64,000 bases of DNA from Candidatus Anammoximicrobium sp. (GTDB taxonomy: Bacteria; Planctomycetota; Planctomycetia; Pirellulales; Pirellulaceae), in assembly GCA_012515235.1 (NCBI GenBank), contig JAAYYU010000244.1, positions 1 through 64,000 on the forward strand, read 5' to 3'. The notes below the pieces were generated by a model that was not told the origin of the DNA, ran no database searches, and was given only the letters and a program-made list of their open reading frames with translations. Position 1 is the stretch's first letter. Every line of letters begins with the position of its first letter. Shown piece after piece: positions 34,307-43,303 of this stretch. A program made the position numbers and the translations under genes.

Positions 34307-34431
34307 GCCCGGACGGAGCGTCCTGGCAACGACCGCGGTCTCCGACTTGGGACCGCGGACACCGGCGGGCCGGACCTTCCAGGCCGCCGCCGATCCGGAA
34401 TGCTCTCTCGCCAAAGCCTGCGGGGAATTTC

Positions 34432-34453
34432 ATAGCGGCCGTTCGGCCGCTAT
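34432..34453. terminator. Bidirectional hairpin terminator candidate
   Basis: ATAGCGGCCG-tt-CGGCCGCTAT is a perfect 22-bp palindrome between two convergent genes. Its right arm contains the TAG stop codon (34450-34452) of the minus-strand PDZ gene. There is no strong T-tract, though AATTTC precedes it. One structure could serve both transcripts. Confidence 0.65.
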
Positions 34454-35583
34454 TCCCATTCGCCCAGCGTCACGCGTTTGCTGAGCGTGCGCCCGTCGCG
34501 GACGATCTTGACGATGACAGTGTCGCCCGCGACGTTGGCGGCGATCAAGGCCGTGAGCGTCTTGTAATCGGCAACCTGCCGGCCTTCATATTCGATGATC
34601 ACGTCGTGCATCAGCAGGCCGGCTTTTTCCGCCGCGCTGCTGGGGCGGACCGTATAGATGGTGCAGCCTTCCGCTGCGTCCTGACACCCGACCCCCAGGA
34701 ACGCGCCGCGTCGGAAATCGATGTCGCTGTTGGGCAGGTCCTCTCTCAGCTTGGCAACGCCGGCGTCCGTCAGACGACCGCCGTAGATCCGGAACTTGCC
34801 CACGCCCTGCAGACGCCGCAGCGTTTCAATCGCCCGGTCGCCGAGGGGGACGTACATCAGGTTCAACACGGACAACTCCTTCAAGGTTGTCAGATGCTGC
34901 AAGCCCTCGTGACTGACGCTGGCCCGTTTGACGGTCAACATCGTCAGGCCATGCATGGCTGCCACATAGCTCAGCCACTCGTCGGTCACCTGCGGGCCGT
35001 CCAGGACGACGGCGCCGGCGTCGCGCAGCCAGCGCAGGCGGGACAGGTCCTGGAGGGTACCTTGCCAGCCAGCCCCCAACTGGACGGCATAGCCTTCGAC
35101 AAGACCAAAGGTCAGGTCCGCTTGACGGTCGCCGATGTCGGCTCCGAGCTGTCTCAACTCCTGGATGGCCCGTTCCTGACGCACCAAGTCCAAACGCGCC
35201 AAGGTAGCCCGCGCGCGGCGGGACGCCGGGGTCAACGGCAGCTCGGCAGCCTGTTCCAGGGCGGCGTGCGCCGCGTCCGAGACGCCGGCATCGCCGTTCA
35301 GGGCCAACTCCTGCAGGATGTAGATGGCCCGCGTCACGACCTCCAGATTGCTTTCCGCCAAAGCCGCCAGCACGGGGCCGACCGCGCTGCCGCCCGCCGA
35401 GACCAGGCTTGCGGTGGCCACTTCCCGGTCCACAAACCGTTCGGCATTCAGCTGGCCGATCCAGTGCTGGATCTGGGCGGCCGACGGCGCCACCGGCGCC
35501 GAAGCGGGCTCTGCCGCCGACATTGCTGGCGCTGCTGCCAGCGGCAGCACGCCCATCACGACAAGAAGGCACCCGCAGTTCAT
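34450..35583 (-). CDS. Exported PDZ-domain protein with HEAT- and LRR-like repeats
   Basis: A 377-residue protein with signal peptide (MNCGCLLVVMGVLPLAAAPA). Residues about 35-130 form an alpha-helical HEAT-like region (VLAALAESNLEVVTRAIYIL). Residues about 170-285 are leucine-rich-repeat-like (HGLTMLTVKRASVSHEGLQH). The C-terminal PDZ domain spans about 290-370 (FLGVGCQDAAEGCTIYTVRP, KAGLLMHDVIIEYEGRQV). There is no protease triad, so it is probably a peptide-binding scaffold. ATG 35583 is chosen because the signal peptide begins there. It is divergent from the gene at 35822. Confidence 0.8.
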   Translation of the reverse strand: MNCGCLLVVMGVLPLAAAPAMSAAEPASAPVAPSAAQIQHWIGQLNAERFVDREVATASLVSAGGSAVGPVLAALAESNLEVVTRAIYILQELALNGDAGVSDAAHAALEQAAELPLTPASRRARATLARLDLVRQERAIQELRQLGADIGDRQADLTFGLVEGYAVQLGAGWQGTLQDLSRLRWLRDAGAVVLDGPQVTDEWLSYVAAMHGLTMLTVKRASVSHEGLQHLTTLKELSVLNLMYVPLGDRAIETLRRLQGVGKFRIYGGRLTDAGVAKLREDLPNSDIDFRRGAFLGVGCQDAAEGCTIYTVRPSSAAEKAGLLMHDVIIEYEGRQVADYKTLTALIAANVAGDTVIVKIVRDGRTLSKRVTLGEWE

Positions 35584-35821
35584 CCGTCCGATCCCCCCAG
35601 GCGGCCCGCAGCCGCAACCCGTGTGTCCACACCAGCCTGCGGTATATTCCAGGGCCCTGCGGCTGTCAATGGCACCTGGCGCCGCGCCGGCTGCGAGCAC
35701 TTCGAGCACCCGATCCGGCGCGGATTGGAATGGACAGCTGCCGGTGTTTTAGGCTACTCTGAGCCCCTGGACGTCACGGGCTTCGGCAAGCCCCAGACCC
35801 CTCAGCGCAAGGATGCTTGGA

Positions 35822-36607
35822 ATGGTCAAAGCACTGTGGATTCCCGCCCTGTCGTTGCTCGCCAGCCAGGTCCCCGTGCCGGCGGGCGGCACGGAGGACT
35901 TTCGTGTCGAGACCGACGTTTTTCTCGGTGGCGAAAAGGAGCCGGTGGCCCAGAACGTGACGCTGTTCAGCGGCGGGCTGGTCTACGATTTTCCCCTCAT
36001 CGGTCCGCAAGAGATTACGGTTTTCGACGGCGCGCGGGGCCGGTTCGTGTTGCTGGACGTCCCGCGCAAGATCAAGTCCACCCTGACGACGCAGGAACTG
36101 CTCCAGACCACGGCCGCGATCAAGATCCAGGCGCAGGGCCTGGACGGCCTGTTTGCGTTTGCCGCAGACCCGCAGTTCCAAGGCAAGGCCGACGATCAGG
36201 ACGGCTGGTTGACGCTGTCCAGCAGCCTGCTGTCATACCGCGCCAAAGGGATCAAGCCCAAGCTGGCCGCCACGGCGGACGTCTATCGAGATTTTGCGGA
36301 TTGGCATGCCCGGCTGAACGCCACGCGGCCCGGCAATCTGCCGCCTTTTCCTCGGCTGGAGTTGAACCGCACCTTGGCAGAACGCCAACAGGTGCCGGAG
36401 GAAGTCGAGTTGACCGTGGAGCCGAAGAGTCGCTGGGCCGGCAGGAAGCTGGTCGTCCGCAGTCATCACATCTTCAACTGGCGGCTTTCAAACACCGACC
36501 GCAAGCGGATCGAAACGGCCGGCACGTACATGGCCGATTTCCAGGCGGTGAGCTTTCAGGACTACCGCCTCCCGCTGCTGGCGGCGGGCAAGCCGGACGC
36601 AAGATGA
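35822..36607 (+). CDS. Exported protein of unknown function
   Basis: A 261-residue protein with signal peptide (MVKALWIPALSLLASQVPVPAGG). I do not recognise a family. The text is consistent with an LolA-like beta layout (FRVETDVFLGGEKEPVAQNV, YDFPLIGPQEITVFDGARG, FVLLDVPRKIKSTLTTQEL), so a lipoprotein-carrier-like fold is one guess. ATG 35822 has AAGG about 9 bases upstream; ATG 35813, three codons earlier, has no spacing for a ribosome site. Confidence 0.6.
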   Translation: MVKALWIPALSLLASQVPVPAGGTEDFRVETDVFLGGEKEPVAQNVTLFSGGLVYDFPLIGPQEITVFDGARGRFVLLDVPRKIKSTLTTQELLQTTAAIKIQAQGLDGLFAFAADPQFQGKADDQDGWLTLSSSLLSYRAKGIKPKLAATADVYRDFADWHARLNATRPGNLPPFPRLELNRTLAERQQVPEEVELTVEPKSRWAGRKLVVRSHHIFNWRLSNTDRKRIETAGTYMADFQAVSFQDYRLPLLAAGKPDAR

Positions 36608-36768
36608 AGGCCCGCAGATGAACGCGCGGGCCGGGGGCGATGGGTCTTGGCCTGTCGCGCCGGGCGCCCAACAGGCCGCATCCTCCGGCGTTCGTTCCCG
36701 CCTGAGGGGCGTAGTCCACGCGGTTCAACGAGCGGGAGGCGTTTCCGCTCGCGCTCGCGGCCGATCCG

Positions 36769-37263
36769 CTACCCCGCCCTGGCCTTGGGGGGCGTGAAGC
36801 GGATTTTTTCGACAAGTTTGACGATGTTGCCGTCGGCATCGGCATAGCCCGAAACGGCCGTAATCGCGCGCACGACGTACTCGTAGTGCAACTGCGGATC
36901 GCAGTCCAATTCGACCTCCGCCGTCGATTGGACGCTGCCCGGCCCGCGTTCGTCGCCGATCACGCTGATGATGTAATTGTGCAGGCCGTCAAAGCTGATG
37001 CCGAAGTCGTTGTCGTTCAGCCGGATCTTGGTCAATTGGCCGCCGCTGGTGGCCATCAGGCGGACCTTCATGGGCGGCAGTTTATCTTCCGGCGGCAGTC
37101 CCTCGCTCTTGGCGGACAGCGGCATCTTGATGTCAAAGTCGCCTTCCGCGGCCACGATCTTGAAGGTCATGATGAAGAACGTCAGCAGCTGAAACACGAT
37201 GTCGATCATCGGCGTCATCTGCATTTCGACCTTGGCTTCCGGACCTTTTTTCTCGATTTGCAT
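36769..37263 (-). CDS. exbD: ExbD/TolR-family biopolymer transport protein (second)
   Basis: A 164-residue protein with one helix near the N-terminus containing the proton-carrying Asp: MQMTPMIDIVFQLLTFFIMT. The periplasmic domain follows. It is 13 bp after the first ExbD, in the same operon. It partners the ExbB-like channel at 37784 to convert proton flow into mechanical work on an envelope partner. Its extended periplasmic part (VIGDERGPGSVQSTAEVEL) is unlike its neighbour, so the two ExbDs probably form a heteromeric stator. Confidence 0.88.
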   Translation of the reverse strand: MQIEKKGPEAKVEMQMTPMIDIVFQLLTFFIMTFKIVAAEGDFDIKMPLSAKSEGLPPEDKLPPMKVRLMATSGGQLTKIRLNDNDFGISFDGLHNYIISVIGDERGPGSVQSTAEVELDCDPQLHYEYVVRAITAVSGYADADGNIVKLVEKIRFTPPKARAG

Positions 37264-37276
37264 GATCGTTCACCTG

Positions 37277-37717
37277 TCAGTAACCGCGTTCTTCCTTCGC
37301 CCGCAGCACAAATCTTTCGAACTTGGCCAGTTGACACGTCTTGATCACGTCCTGCACTGTGATCGTCTTGGCGTCGACGTCGCCGCGGATGATAATGGTC
37401 GCGGTGGAGGGCGCCTTGCCGCGCATCGTGAGCACGCTGGCTTCGCGGTCCAGGAACGGTTTCAAACCTTCGACGGAAACCTCCTGACCGCCGATGATCA
37501 CGGAGTCTTCGTCCGTCACGTGCAGGGTGATGGGCGAATCCAGCGGCGCCACGGCCGGCTTGGCCAGTTCGCTGGACGGCAGTTTGATCCGCTCGTTCCG
37601 ATCTCCTTCCGAGAAGTTGATCAGCATCATGAAGAAGGCAATCAGCTGAAAGGTCATGTCGATCATCGGCGTCATGTCCATTTCAGTGATCTGCGTGTTG
37701 ACCTTTGAAAGCTTCAT
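37277..37717 (-). CDS. exbD: ExbD/TolR-family biopolymer transport protein (first)
   Basis: A 146-residue protein with the ITEMDMTPMIDMTFQLIAFF segment holding the conserved Asp in the single membrane helix, followed by a compact periplasmic domain (ATIIIRGDVDAKTITVQDVI). It lies 66 bp after exbB. Together with the second ExbD it forms the stator rod of a Tol/Exb-type motor. Confidence 0.9.
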   Translation of the reverse strand: MKLSKVNTQITEMDMTPMIDMTFQLIAFFMMLINFSEGDRNERIKLPSSELAKPAVAPLDSPITLHVTDEDSVIIGGQEVSVEGLKPFLDREASVLTMRGKAPSTATIIIRGDVDAKTITVQDVIKTCQLAKFERFVLRAKEERGY

Positions 37718-37783
37718 GGACCGTCACTCCCCAACGCGAACTCTGAATGGGCAGTTTGTGCCAGCCTCGTTCCCGCCGCCACG

Positions 37784-38611
37784 TCAAGCCTTGGGAGCGG
37801 AATTGACGCCTTGGAACCGTTTCATCAGGTTCTCGCTGATGATGCCCGCTTCCAGCAGCAGTTTCGTTTGGCGGTTCTTCATCAAGTTAAACGCCAGAAT
37901 GGCCGGGATGGCCAGCCAGAGTCCGACGAGCGTCGTGACCAGGGCCATCGAAATACCCATCGCCAACTCGGAAGGCTTGGGGGTGGTGCTGCTGCGGGCG
38001 ATGACCTGGAACGACTTGACCATCCCGTCAACCGTGCCGAGCAGTCCGAACATGGGTGAGATGGTGCCGAGCAGGGCCAGCACGCTGAGTCGCTGGTCCA
38101 GTTTGAGGCTCTCCTCCTGCCCGGTTTCCTGCATGGCTGCCAAGGCCTGATCGTATCCGGCGGAGAGCTTGGCCAGTCCCGACGCGAGCACTTGTCCCAG
38201 CAGGGATTCGTCGGCCTTGGCCAATTCATAAGCTTCCTGGTAACGCTTTTCGTTCAAATGGCCTTCGAATTGTTCCACCAGGCCCAGCGGGCAGATGTTG
38301 TCCCGCCGCGAGACGAGCAGATTCATGACGAAAAAGGCCACCAGCGTAAAGGAAATGGCCAAAAAGATGATGGCATACTTGGCTCCCAGGGCTTTGTAGA
38401 ACCAGACCAAGTAGCTCTCTTGCATGGCCGCCGCTTCATCAGCCGCCGCGGCGTCGTCGGCGGATGGCTCATCCGCAGGTTCCGCGGCCTCGGCCGCGCT
38501 GGCGGGCCCGGCGGAGATCAGGTAATTGCTGGCGAAGACCCCGGCAACCAGCAGAACCATCAACCAGAACACGACGCTCGCCCGGTAGCTGTTCAAAACA
38601 CCTTGCCGCAT
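37784..38611 (-). CDS. exbB: MotA/TolQ/ExbB proton channel family protein
   Basis: A 275-residue protein with an N-terminal signal or first helix (ASVVFWLMVLLVAGVFASNY), an Ala/Glu-rich periplasmic loop, then three ExbB helices (YAIIFLAISFTLVAFFVMNL; LLGTISPMFGLLGTVDGMVK; ALVTTLVGLWLAIPAILAFN). A longer frame from TTG 38674 exists, but ATG 38611 is preceded by GGAGGGAGTT, a near-ideal ribosome site, so I start there. It powers the two ExbD proteins, probably for envelope transport together with the TPR proteins encoded upstream. Confidence 0.9.
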   Translation of the reverse strand: MRQGVLNSYRASVVFWLMVLLVAGVFASNYLISAGPASAAEAAEPADEPSADDAAAADEAAAMQESYLVWFYKALGAKYAIIFLAISFTLVAFFVMNLLVSRRDNICPLGLVEQFEGHLNEKRYQEAYELAKADESLLGQVLASGLAKLSAGYDQALAAMQETGQEESLKLDQRLSVLALLGTISPMFGLLGTVDGMVKSFQVIARSSTTPKPSELAMGISMALVTTLVGLWLAIPAILAFNLMKNRQTKLLLEAGIISENLMKRFQGVNSAPKA

Positions 38612-38749
38612 AACTCCCTCCGAAATACTGACTTGGGGTGCATCCCCGCTGGAACCGCTCGATGCATCGGACAACGCTCAAAGCTTAGATTCTAATAACG
38701 CTGGACGCCCAGGGTAAAGGACTGCGCGAAAATTCTCCTGCGGATCTGA

Positions 38750-38853
38750 CCGAAAACGGCTTGTACCTGATTTATGCGCCTCCGGCACGGCCAGCACAGG
38801 AGGCCGTGCCACACGGGGATCTCGCCGAAAACGGTTTGGAACCTAATTCATGG
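38750..38853. repeat. Direct repeat pair flanking a hairpin
   Basis: CCGAAAACGGCTTGTACCTG (38750-38769) and the following TTATG recur as CCGAAAACGGTTTGGAACCT (38825-38844) and the following TCATG, 75 bp apart. Between them lies the GGCACGGCC/GGCCGTGCC hairpin (38784-38810), the same stem as at 7241-7266. The right copy overlaps the last codons of the TPR gene at 38843, so the left copy looks like a duplicated gene end. Confidence 0.7.
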
Positions 38854-39877
38854 CCGCCCAGCGACTGCCCGGGTAACGGTTCTGCAGGTTGCTGCGAGCC
38901 TCGACAGCCCGGTCCGACTTGTTCACCGCCGCCCAGAGTTTGCTCAACTGATACAGCGCTTCCGCGTGCGACTCGGCGTCGGTGAAAAAGAGCACGTCGG
39001 TGTGCAGGTAGGCCATCAGGGCTTCCTGCGTCTTGCCGGCCTTCAGGTAGCAGGCGCCCAGGGCGTTGTAGGCCCGGCCGAACAGCGAGGCGTCGTTGGG
39101 ATCGTTTTTGGCGATCAGGTCCTCGATGATCGTAATGCCCTCCTCGTGCTTGTCGGTGGCTGCCAGGCAGACCGCCCGGCCCACGGTGGCCTGCATCTTT
39201 TGTTCGACGGCTTCCGGAGTGTTCAGGCCCGAAGCCAGGATCTGATCGTAGGCGGCCATCGCCTCCGCGTACTTGCCTTCGGCGGACTGGGCGCGGGCTT
39301 GCAGCACCGCCGCGCGCATCTTGTATTCGGGCCACTCCGCCTTAGCCAGCGCGCCGTAGTATTTGGCCGCTTCCCCGTATTCACCCAGGGCGAAACTCAA
39401 GTCGCCCAGCAATTCCGCCGCCTCGAAGAAGTGATAGGTGCTGGGATTCCCGCGGATGAACTCGAACAACCCGTCCTTGGCGACGCGCCGGTCGCCTCCG
39501 GCCGTGAGCGCCAGTTTGGCGTTGCAGTAAGCGGCATAGTAGCCGGCCTCCTGCTTGATCGCCTCCGTCTGGATCTCTGCCGGATTCACTTTCTTCAGCG
39601 AGGCCAGCGCGTTTTCGTACTGGCCGGCCAGCGCCTGGTCGCGGGCGTTTTTGAGGTCGGCGGGTTCGTCGCCAAAACTGAGCCGTTGAATCGTCCGCAC
39701 CTCGATGTCCCGCGTGATGCCGGTGGTCTCGATCTTGACCACGGCCGGGCTGATGCCGACGATCGTGCCGCGGATCGGCGTCCCCGCCTTGTCAAAGATC
39801 TGATCTTGTTGAGCCGGCGCCGAGGTGGCGACAAGGGCGCTGACCGCCAGGGTCAAAAGGGCCGAGCGACGTTTCAT
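38843..39877 (-). CDS. Exported tetratricopeptide-repeat protein
   Basis: A 344-residue protein with signal peptide (MKRRSALLTLAVSALVATSA, then PAQQ). A small N-terminal beta domain (DKAGTPIRGTIVGISPAVVK) is followed by helical repeats of TPR type (ALASLKKVNPAEIQTEAIKQ; ALGEYGEAAKYYGALAKAEW; AYNALGACYLKAGKTQEALM). It is the second gene of the TPR-ExbB-ExbD operon, 78 bp after the large TPR gene. Its role is probably to scaffold the motor's periplasmic partner. Confidence 0.85.
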   Translation of the reverse strand: MKRRSALLTLAVSALVATSAPAQQDQIFDKAGTPIRGTIVGISPAVVKIETTGITRDIEVRTIQRLSFGDEPADLKNARDQALAGQYENALASLKKVNPAEIQTEAIKQEAGYYAAYCNAKLALTAGGDRRVAKDGLFEFIRGNPSTYHFFEAAELLGDLSFALGEYGEAAKYYGALAKAEWPEYKMRAAVLQARAQSAEGKYAEAMAAYDQILASGLNTPEAVEQKMQATVGRAVCLAATDKHEEGITIIEDLIAKNDPNDASLFGRAYNALGACYLKAGKTQEALMAYLHTDVLFFTDAESHAEALYQLSKLWAAVNKSDRAVEARSNLQNRYPGSRWAAMN

Positions 39878-39955
39878 CGATGAGGGCTCCTGACAAATCT
39901 CGAAGTACCTGTTTCGTCCACTGGATATGCCGTCGGGGCGCCGCCGGGCGCCGGT

Positions 39956-42900
39956 TCACGCGGCCGGCTTCGCCTGGCCCGCCGCGGGCGCCGCCGGCGC
40001 GGCGGGCACCTTGAGCGGCGGGGGCGGAGGCGCTGCGGAGGGGTTCGCACCCGGCGTTGCCGCCGGCGCGGCGGGCACCTTGAGCGGCGGGGGCGGAGGC
40101 GACGCGGAGGGTTTCGCACCGGCGTCGCCGGCGTCACTCCCGGCCGCGACTCCCGCTGCCGGCAACTGCATTGGCGGAAGGCCCAACGGCTTTTCGCCCA
40201 GGGCCTTCTGAATCTCCTTGATCAGGGCGTCGTAGCGCGGTTTCCACTCCTCCCACTCCGGGCCGGACCCGAACAACTGCTGGGTCTGCACGATGTTGTC
40301 GCGGGCTTTCGTCAAGTTTTCCTGCTGATCGCTTTTCAAGAGCGGAATGCGCGCCAGGTTGAACCGGCAGAGGGCCAGATTGTAGCGGGCTTCGTGGAAC
40401 ACGTTGCGGTACTGCGGATACTTGGCGGCCGTCTGAAACAGCCGGCCCCAGCCCCAAATGATGCTCCTGCCGGACGTGGAGTCCTTCTCTTGCGAGCCGC
40501 CCATGGCCCGCAGGTACAGCGCCCGTTTGTCTTCGTCTTTGGCCAACATGGCCCAATCCTGGTATAGCTTCGACGCCTCGACCTGGATGTTCAGCATCGT
40601 GTTGGCGGCTTTCAGCACCTCCAGGTAGATGTCCTTCGCCTTGGTGTACTGGAACAGTCGCCGGTACGCTTCGGCCATTTTCAGCTGGATTTGCGTCTTC
40701 AGTTTCGGGTCGTCAAACTTGACTTTCTCCAGGATGGTCTGGTACGTGGCCAGCGCTTCCTCGGAGTATTGCTTGGCTTCGGCCGTGAGCACGGGCTTGG
40801 CCTGCGTGCCCGCGTCGAAGCCGGCGGCGATGCCGGAGAACGTGTTGGCCACCCAATACAGGACGCTGAAGTCGGTCGCGGTGGTGCGGATTTGCTTCAG
40901 GAACGTCTCGAAGCCCTTGGACAGCGCCGTCTTGGCTTCGGGCGTCGCCAGTTTCATCTGCTGCTCCAGATCGCGGGCCAGGCTGACGTAGATGGCGATC
41001 AAGTGATCCTGGTCGATTTTTTCCTTCATCGCCGTCATCACTTCCGTCGCTTTTTTGATCACCGCGTCGCTGTCGGTTGCGCCGGTCAGCGAAGAGATGT
41101 AGGCGCGCAGGGCGGTCTTGTAGGTCTCGCCCTCGAAGCCCTCCCGCTGCACGGCCGCATGGCCGTCTTGGACCAGCTTCAGCGGCCCCAGTTGTGCGTC
41201 CTCCAGCACCGCCACGGCCTTGTCCGCTTGTCCCGTATCCACGTAGATCTGAACGAGCGACAGCGCGGCCGTGACGGCGGATTCGTCCACCTTGCCGCTG
41301 GCCTTCATGCGGGTGACGCCGTCTTCCAGGATCTTCTGAGCCCGCGCCTTGACCTGATCCAGAGCCGTTTTCTTGGCCGCCACATCCACGTTGTCGGGCT
41401 TCACCTCCTCGCCGCTCTCCCATTTGCGGATCTCCTGCATGCCCTTCAGGTACTCGCTCCACATCGCCTGGCCGGTCTTGATCTCCGCCTCGCCGCGTTT
41501 GGGAGATTCGACGGGGATGTCGTTCAAGTACTTCTCGGCCGCATCCAGGTTGCCCGCCTTGATCATCAGCGGGACCAGCGTGTTCAAGGCGTCGATCGCC
41601 TCGGGCTGGTCGGACCATTTCTGCGTGATGTACTGGGCGATTCCCGTGACGCGGTTCGACTCGAACGCCTTGTCGTCCGTCGCCTTCTCGACGTACAACT
41701 TCAGGTAGGAGGCCATCGCGATCTTGGCGCACTGGCGGGCTCCGGCACTGTCCGGATAACGGCGGGCGACGAACTCGCCGAGCAGTCCGGCGTGATAGTG
41801 GTCGTTGGCCGAGAAATGCAGGAAACAGAGGAAGTAGCGGACGACGTTCAAATCGTCCGTTGTGGTTTTCGCATCGGCCAGCTCGAGCGCCTTGCGGAAG
41901 TAGCCCGTCGCGTCCTTGACCGCCGTCTTCAGCGTCGTCTGCGCTTCCTCCAGTTGCCGCTGCAGGTCCGCCTTGGTCTTGGCGTCCGCCTCCGAGGCAA
42001 TCCTGGCCGGAAACGTCTGGACCACCATGTTGGCCATCTGCAGGGCGTCCAGCGCGTCCCGCCCCGCCTGTTTGGCTTCGTCAAACGTCTTCAGTTCCTT
42101 CTGAGCGCTGTCCGCCGCCAGTGCGGCCCCGCCGAACTTGGTGACCAGTTCGCGGGCTTTCTGCTGCAGGTCGCCGGACTGCTTGGAAACGAAGAGAGCG
42201 TTCTTGCGGGCCTCGTTTTCCATGCGTTTGGCTTGCGGATCGCCGGCTTTCGCCTTCTTGGCCACCTCCGCCTGGGCCCATTGCGCCTCCGCGAGGGCCA
42301 GCCGCAACTCGAGCCATTCCGGCTGCTTGGATTCGTGCGGCCGGGCGTTCTCGATCCACGGCTCCAGCCACTTGATCGCCTCCTGATACAAGGGCGGCTT
42401 GCTGGCCATCCAAGCCTGGGCTGCCAACTGCATTGTCTTGGACTTCAGGGCGCGAAACTCTTCGGGGTTGTCGGGCTGCTCCAGCAACTCGTTGAAGAAG
42501 GTCAAGGCCTCTTTCAGTTTGCCCAGCTTCTGCATGCAACGCCCCTGGTACATGCGGGCGTACAAGCCGGCTAACCGCGTGCGATATTTGTCGTACACCT
42601 CGCCGTACTGCTCCGCGGATTCGGTCAGCATGGTCGTAAAGTCGGACGAGCCCTTGGCCACGGTCTCGGCCGTCTCCTCGCGGACTGCCGCCCCGAGCAA
42701 TTGGACTTGCAGATAGTCGGCACGCAACTGATCCCGCATTTCGACGGCCTTGGCGTCCTTGGGGTCCACCACCTTCATCTTCAAGAGGCGTTCCTTGAGG
42801 TCGTTCTGCGCCCTGGTAAACACCTTGTAAGCGTCGTCATATTGCTGCTTGGCCACCGCCAGCAGCGCCGCCTTGTCGGCCTTGGGCCGCTTGGCCTGTT

Positions 42901-43303
42901 CCATCTTGATCCGCGCCCGCTCGACCAGCAGGTTCCCCAGCTGACTGTTGGCCGAGTTGACCAGACTGTGCTCCGGGTGCTGGCCGATGAAGCGGTTCAG
43001 CGCGTCGCGGGCTTCGTCCAATTGCTTCTCGCGGAGGGCCACGTCACGCTGCAACCGGGAGGCTTCGATCAGCGTCGAGCCCAAGTCGTAGAGCATCGTC
43101 TCCTTGAGCTCGACCGGCGCCAGCTTGCTGGTCCGCATCATGTTCAGGTACTCGACGGCCGTGTCGTAATACCCGCGCTCCCGCAACCCCTGGAGGAACT
43201 GCCGAGCGGGCTCGCCGCCCGACGACGGCCCGGACGCCAGAACGGTCAGCCAAGCGGCCGCGCCAGCCCAGAACCACGCCATGCCAAGATGCCGCTTTGT
43301 CAT
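39956..43303 (-). CDS. Very large exported TPR-repeat protein
   Basis: A 1115-residue protein with signal peptide (MTKRHLGMAWFWAGAAAWLT). Nearly the whole chain is helical repeat (for example YMRMYQGRCMQKLGKLKEAL-type segments, LFQYTKAKDIYLEVLKAA). The last 60 residues are Pro/Ala-rich with two copies of PPPPPLKVPAAPAA. ATG 43303 has GGGGGAG 6 bases before it; a longer frame from 43363 is less likely. It heads the operon with a smaller TPR protein, ExbB and two ExbDs, a gene set I know from other planctomycetes. No catalytic motif is visible. Confidence 0.85.
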   Translation of the reverse strand: MTKRHLGMAWFWAGAAAWLTVLASGPSSGGEPARQFLQGLRERGYYDTAVEYLNMMRTSKLAPVELKETMLYDLGSTLIEASRLQRDVALREKQLDEARDALNRFIGQHPEHSLVNSANSQLGNLLVERARIKMEQAKRPKADKAALLAVAKQQYDDAYKVFTRAQNDLKERLLKMKVVDPKDAKAVEMRDQLRADYLQVQLLGAAVREETAETVAKGSSDFTTMLTESAEQYGEVYDKYRTRLAGLYARMYQGRCMQKLGKLKEALTFFNELLEQPDNPEEFRALKSKTMQLAAQAWMASKPPLYQEAIKWLEPWIENARPHESKQPEWLELRLALAEAQWAQAEVAKKAKAGDPQAKRMENEARKNALFVSKQSGDLQQKARELVTKFGGAALAADSAQKELKTFDEAKQAGRDALDALQMANMVVQTFPARIASEADAKTKADLQRQLEEAQTTLKTAVKDATGYFRKALELADAKTTTDDLNVVRYFLCFLHFSANDHYHAGLLGEFVARRYPDSAGARQCAKIAMASYLKLYVEKATDDKAFESNRVTGIAQYITQKWSDQPEAIDALNTLVPLMIKAGNLDAAEKYLNDIPVESPKRGEAEIKTGQAMWSEYLKGMQEIRKWESGEEVKPDNVDVAAKKTALDQVKARAQKILEDGVTRMKASGKVDESAVTAALSLVQIYVDTGQADKAVAVLEDAQLGPLKLVQDGHAAVQREGFEGETYKTALRAYISSLTGATDSDAVIKKATEVMTAMKEKIDQDHLIAIYVSLARDLEQQMKLATPEAKTALSKGFETFLKQIRTTATDFSVLYWVANTFSGIAAGFDAGTQAKPVLTAEAKQYSEEALATYQTILEKVKFDDPKLKTQIQLKMAEAYRRLFQYTKAKDIYLEVLKAANTMLNIQVEASKLYQDWAMLAKDEDKRALYLRAMGGSQEKDSTSGRSIIWGWGRLFQTAAKYPQYRNVFHEARYNLALCRFNLARIPLLKSDQQENLTKARDNIVQTQQLFGSGPEWEEWKPRYDALIKEIQKALGEKPLGLPPMQLPAAGVAAGSDAGDAGAKPSASPPPPPLKVPAAPAATPGANPSAAPPPPPLKVPAAPAAPAAGQAKPAA
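39991..40113. repeat. In-frame 69-bp direct repeat in TPR gene 3' end
   Basis: Two copies start at 39991 and 40060, exactly 69 bp (23 codons) apart, encoding the Pro/Ala segments PPPPPLKVPAAPAA in the C-terminal tail. The copies are nearly identical at DNA level, which points to a recent duplication or slippage event. Confidence 0.85.

Noticed and set aside
40691..42574. 627-codon plus-strand frame inside the large TPR gene
   Set aside because: The Leu/Val/Arg-rich translation is a reverse-frame effect of the helical TPR codons; no start site or family.
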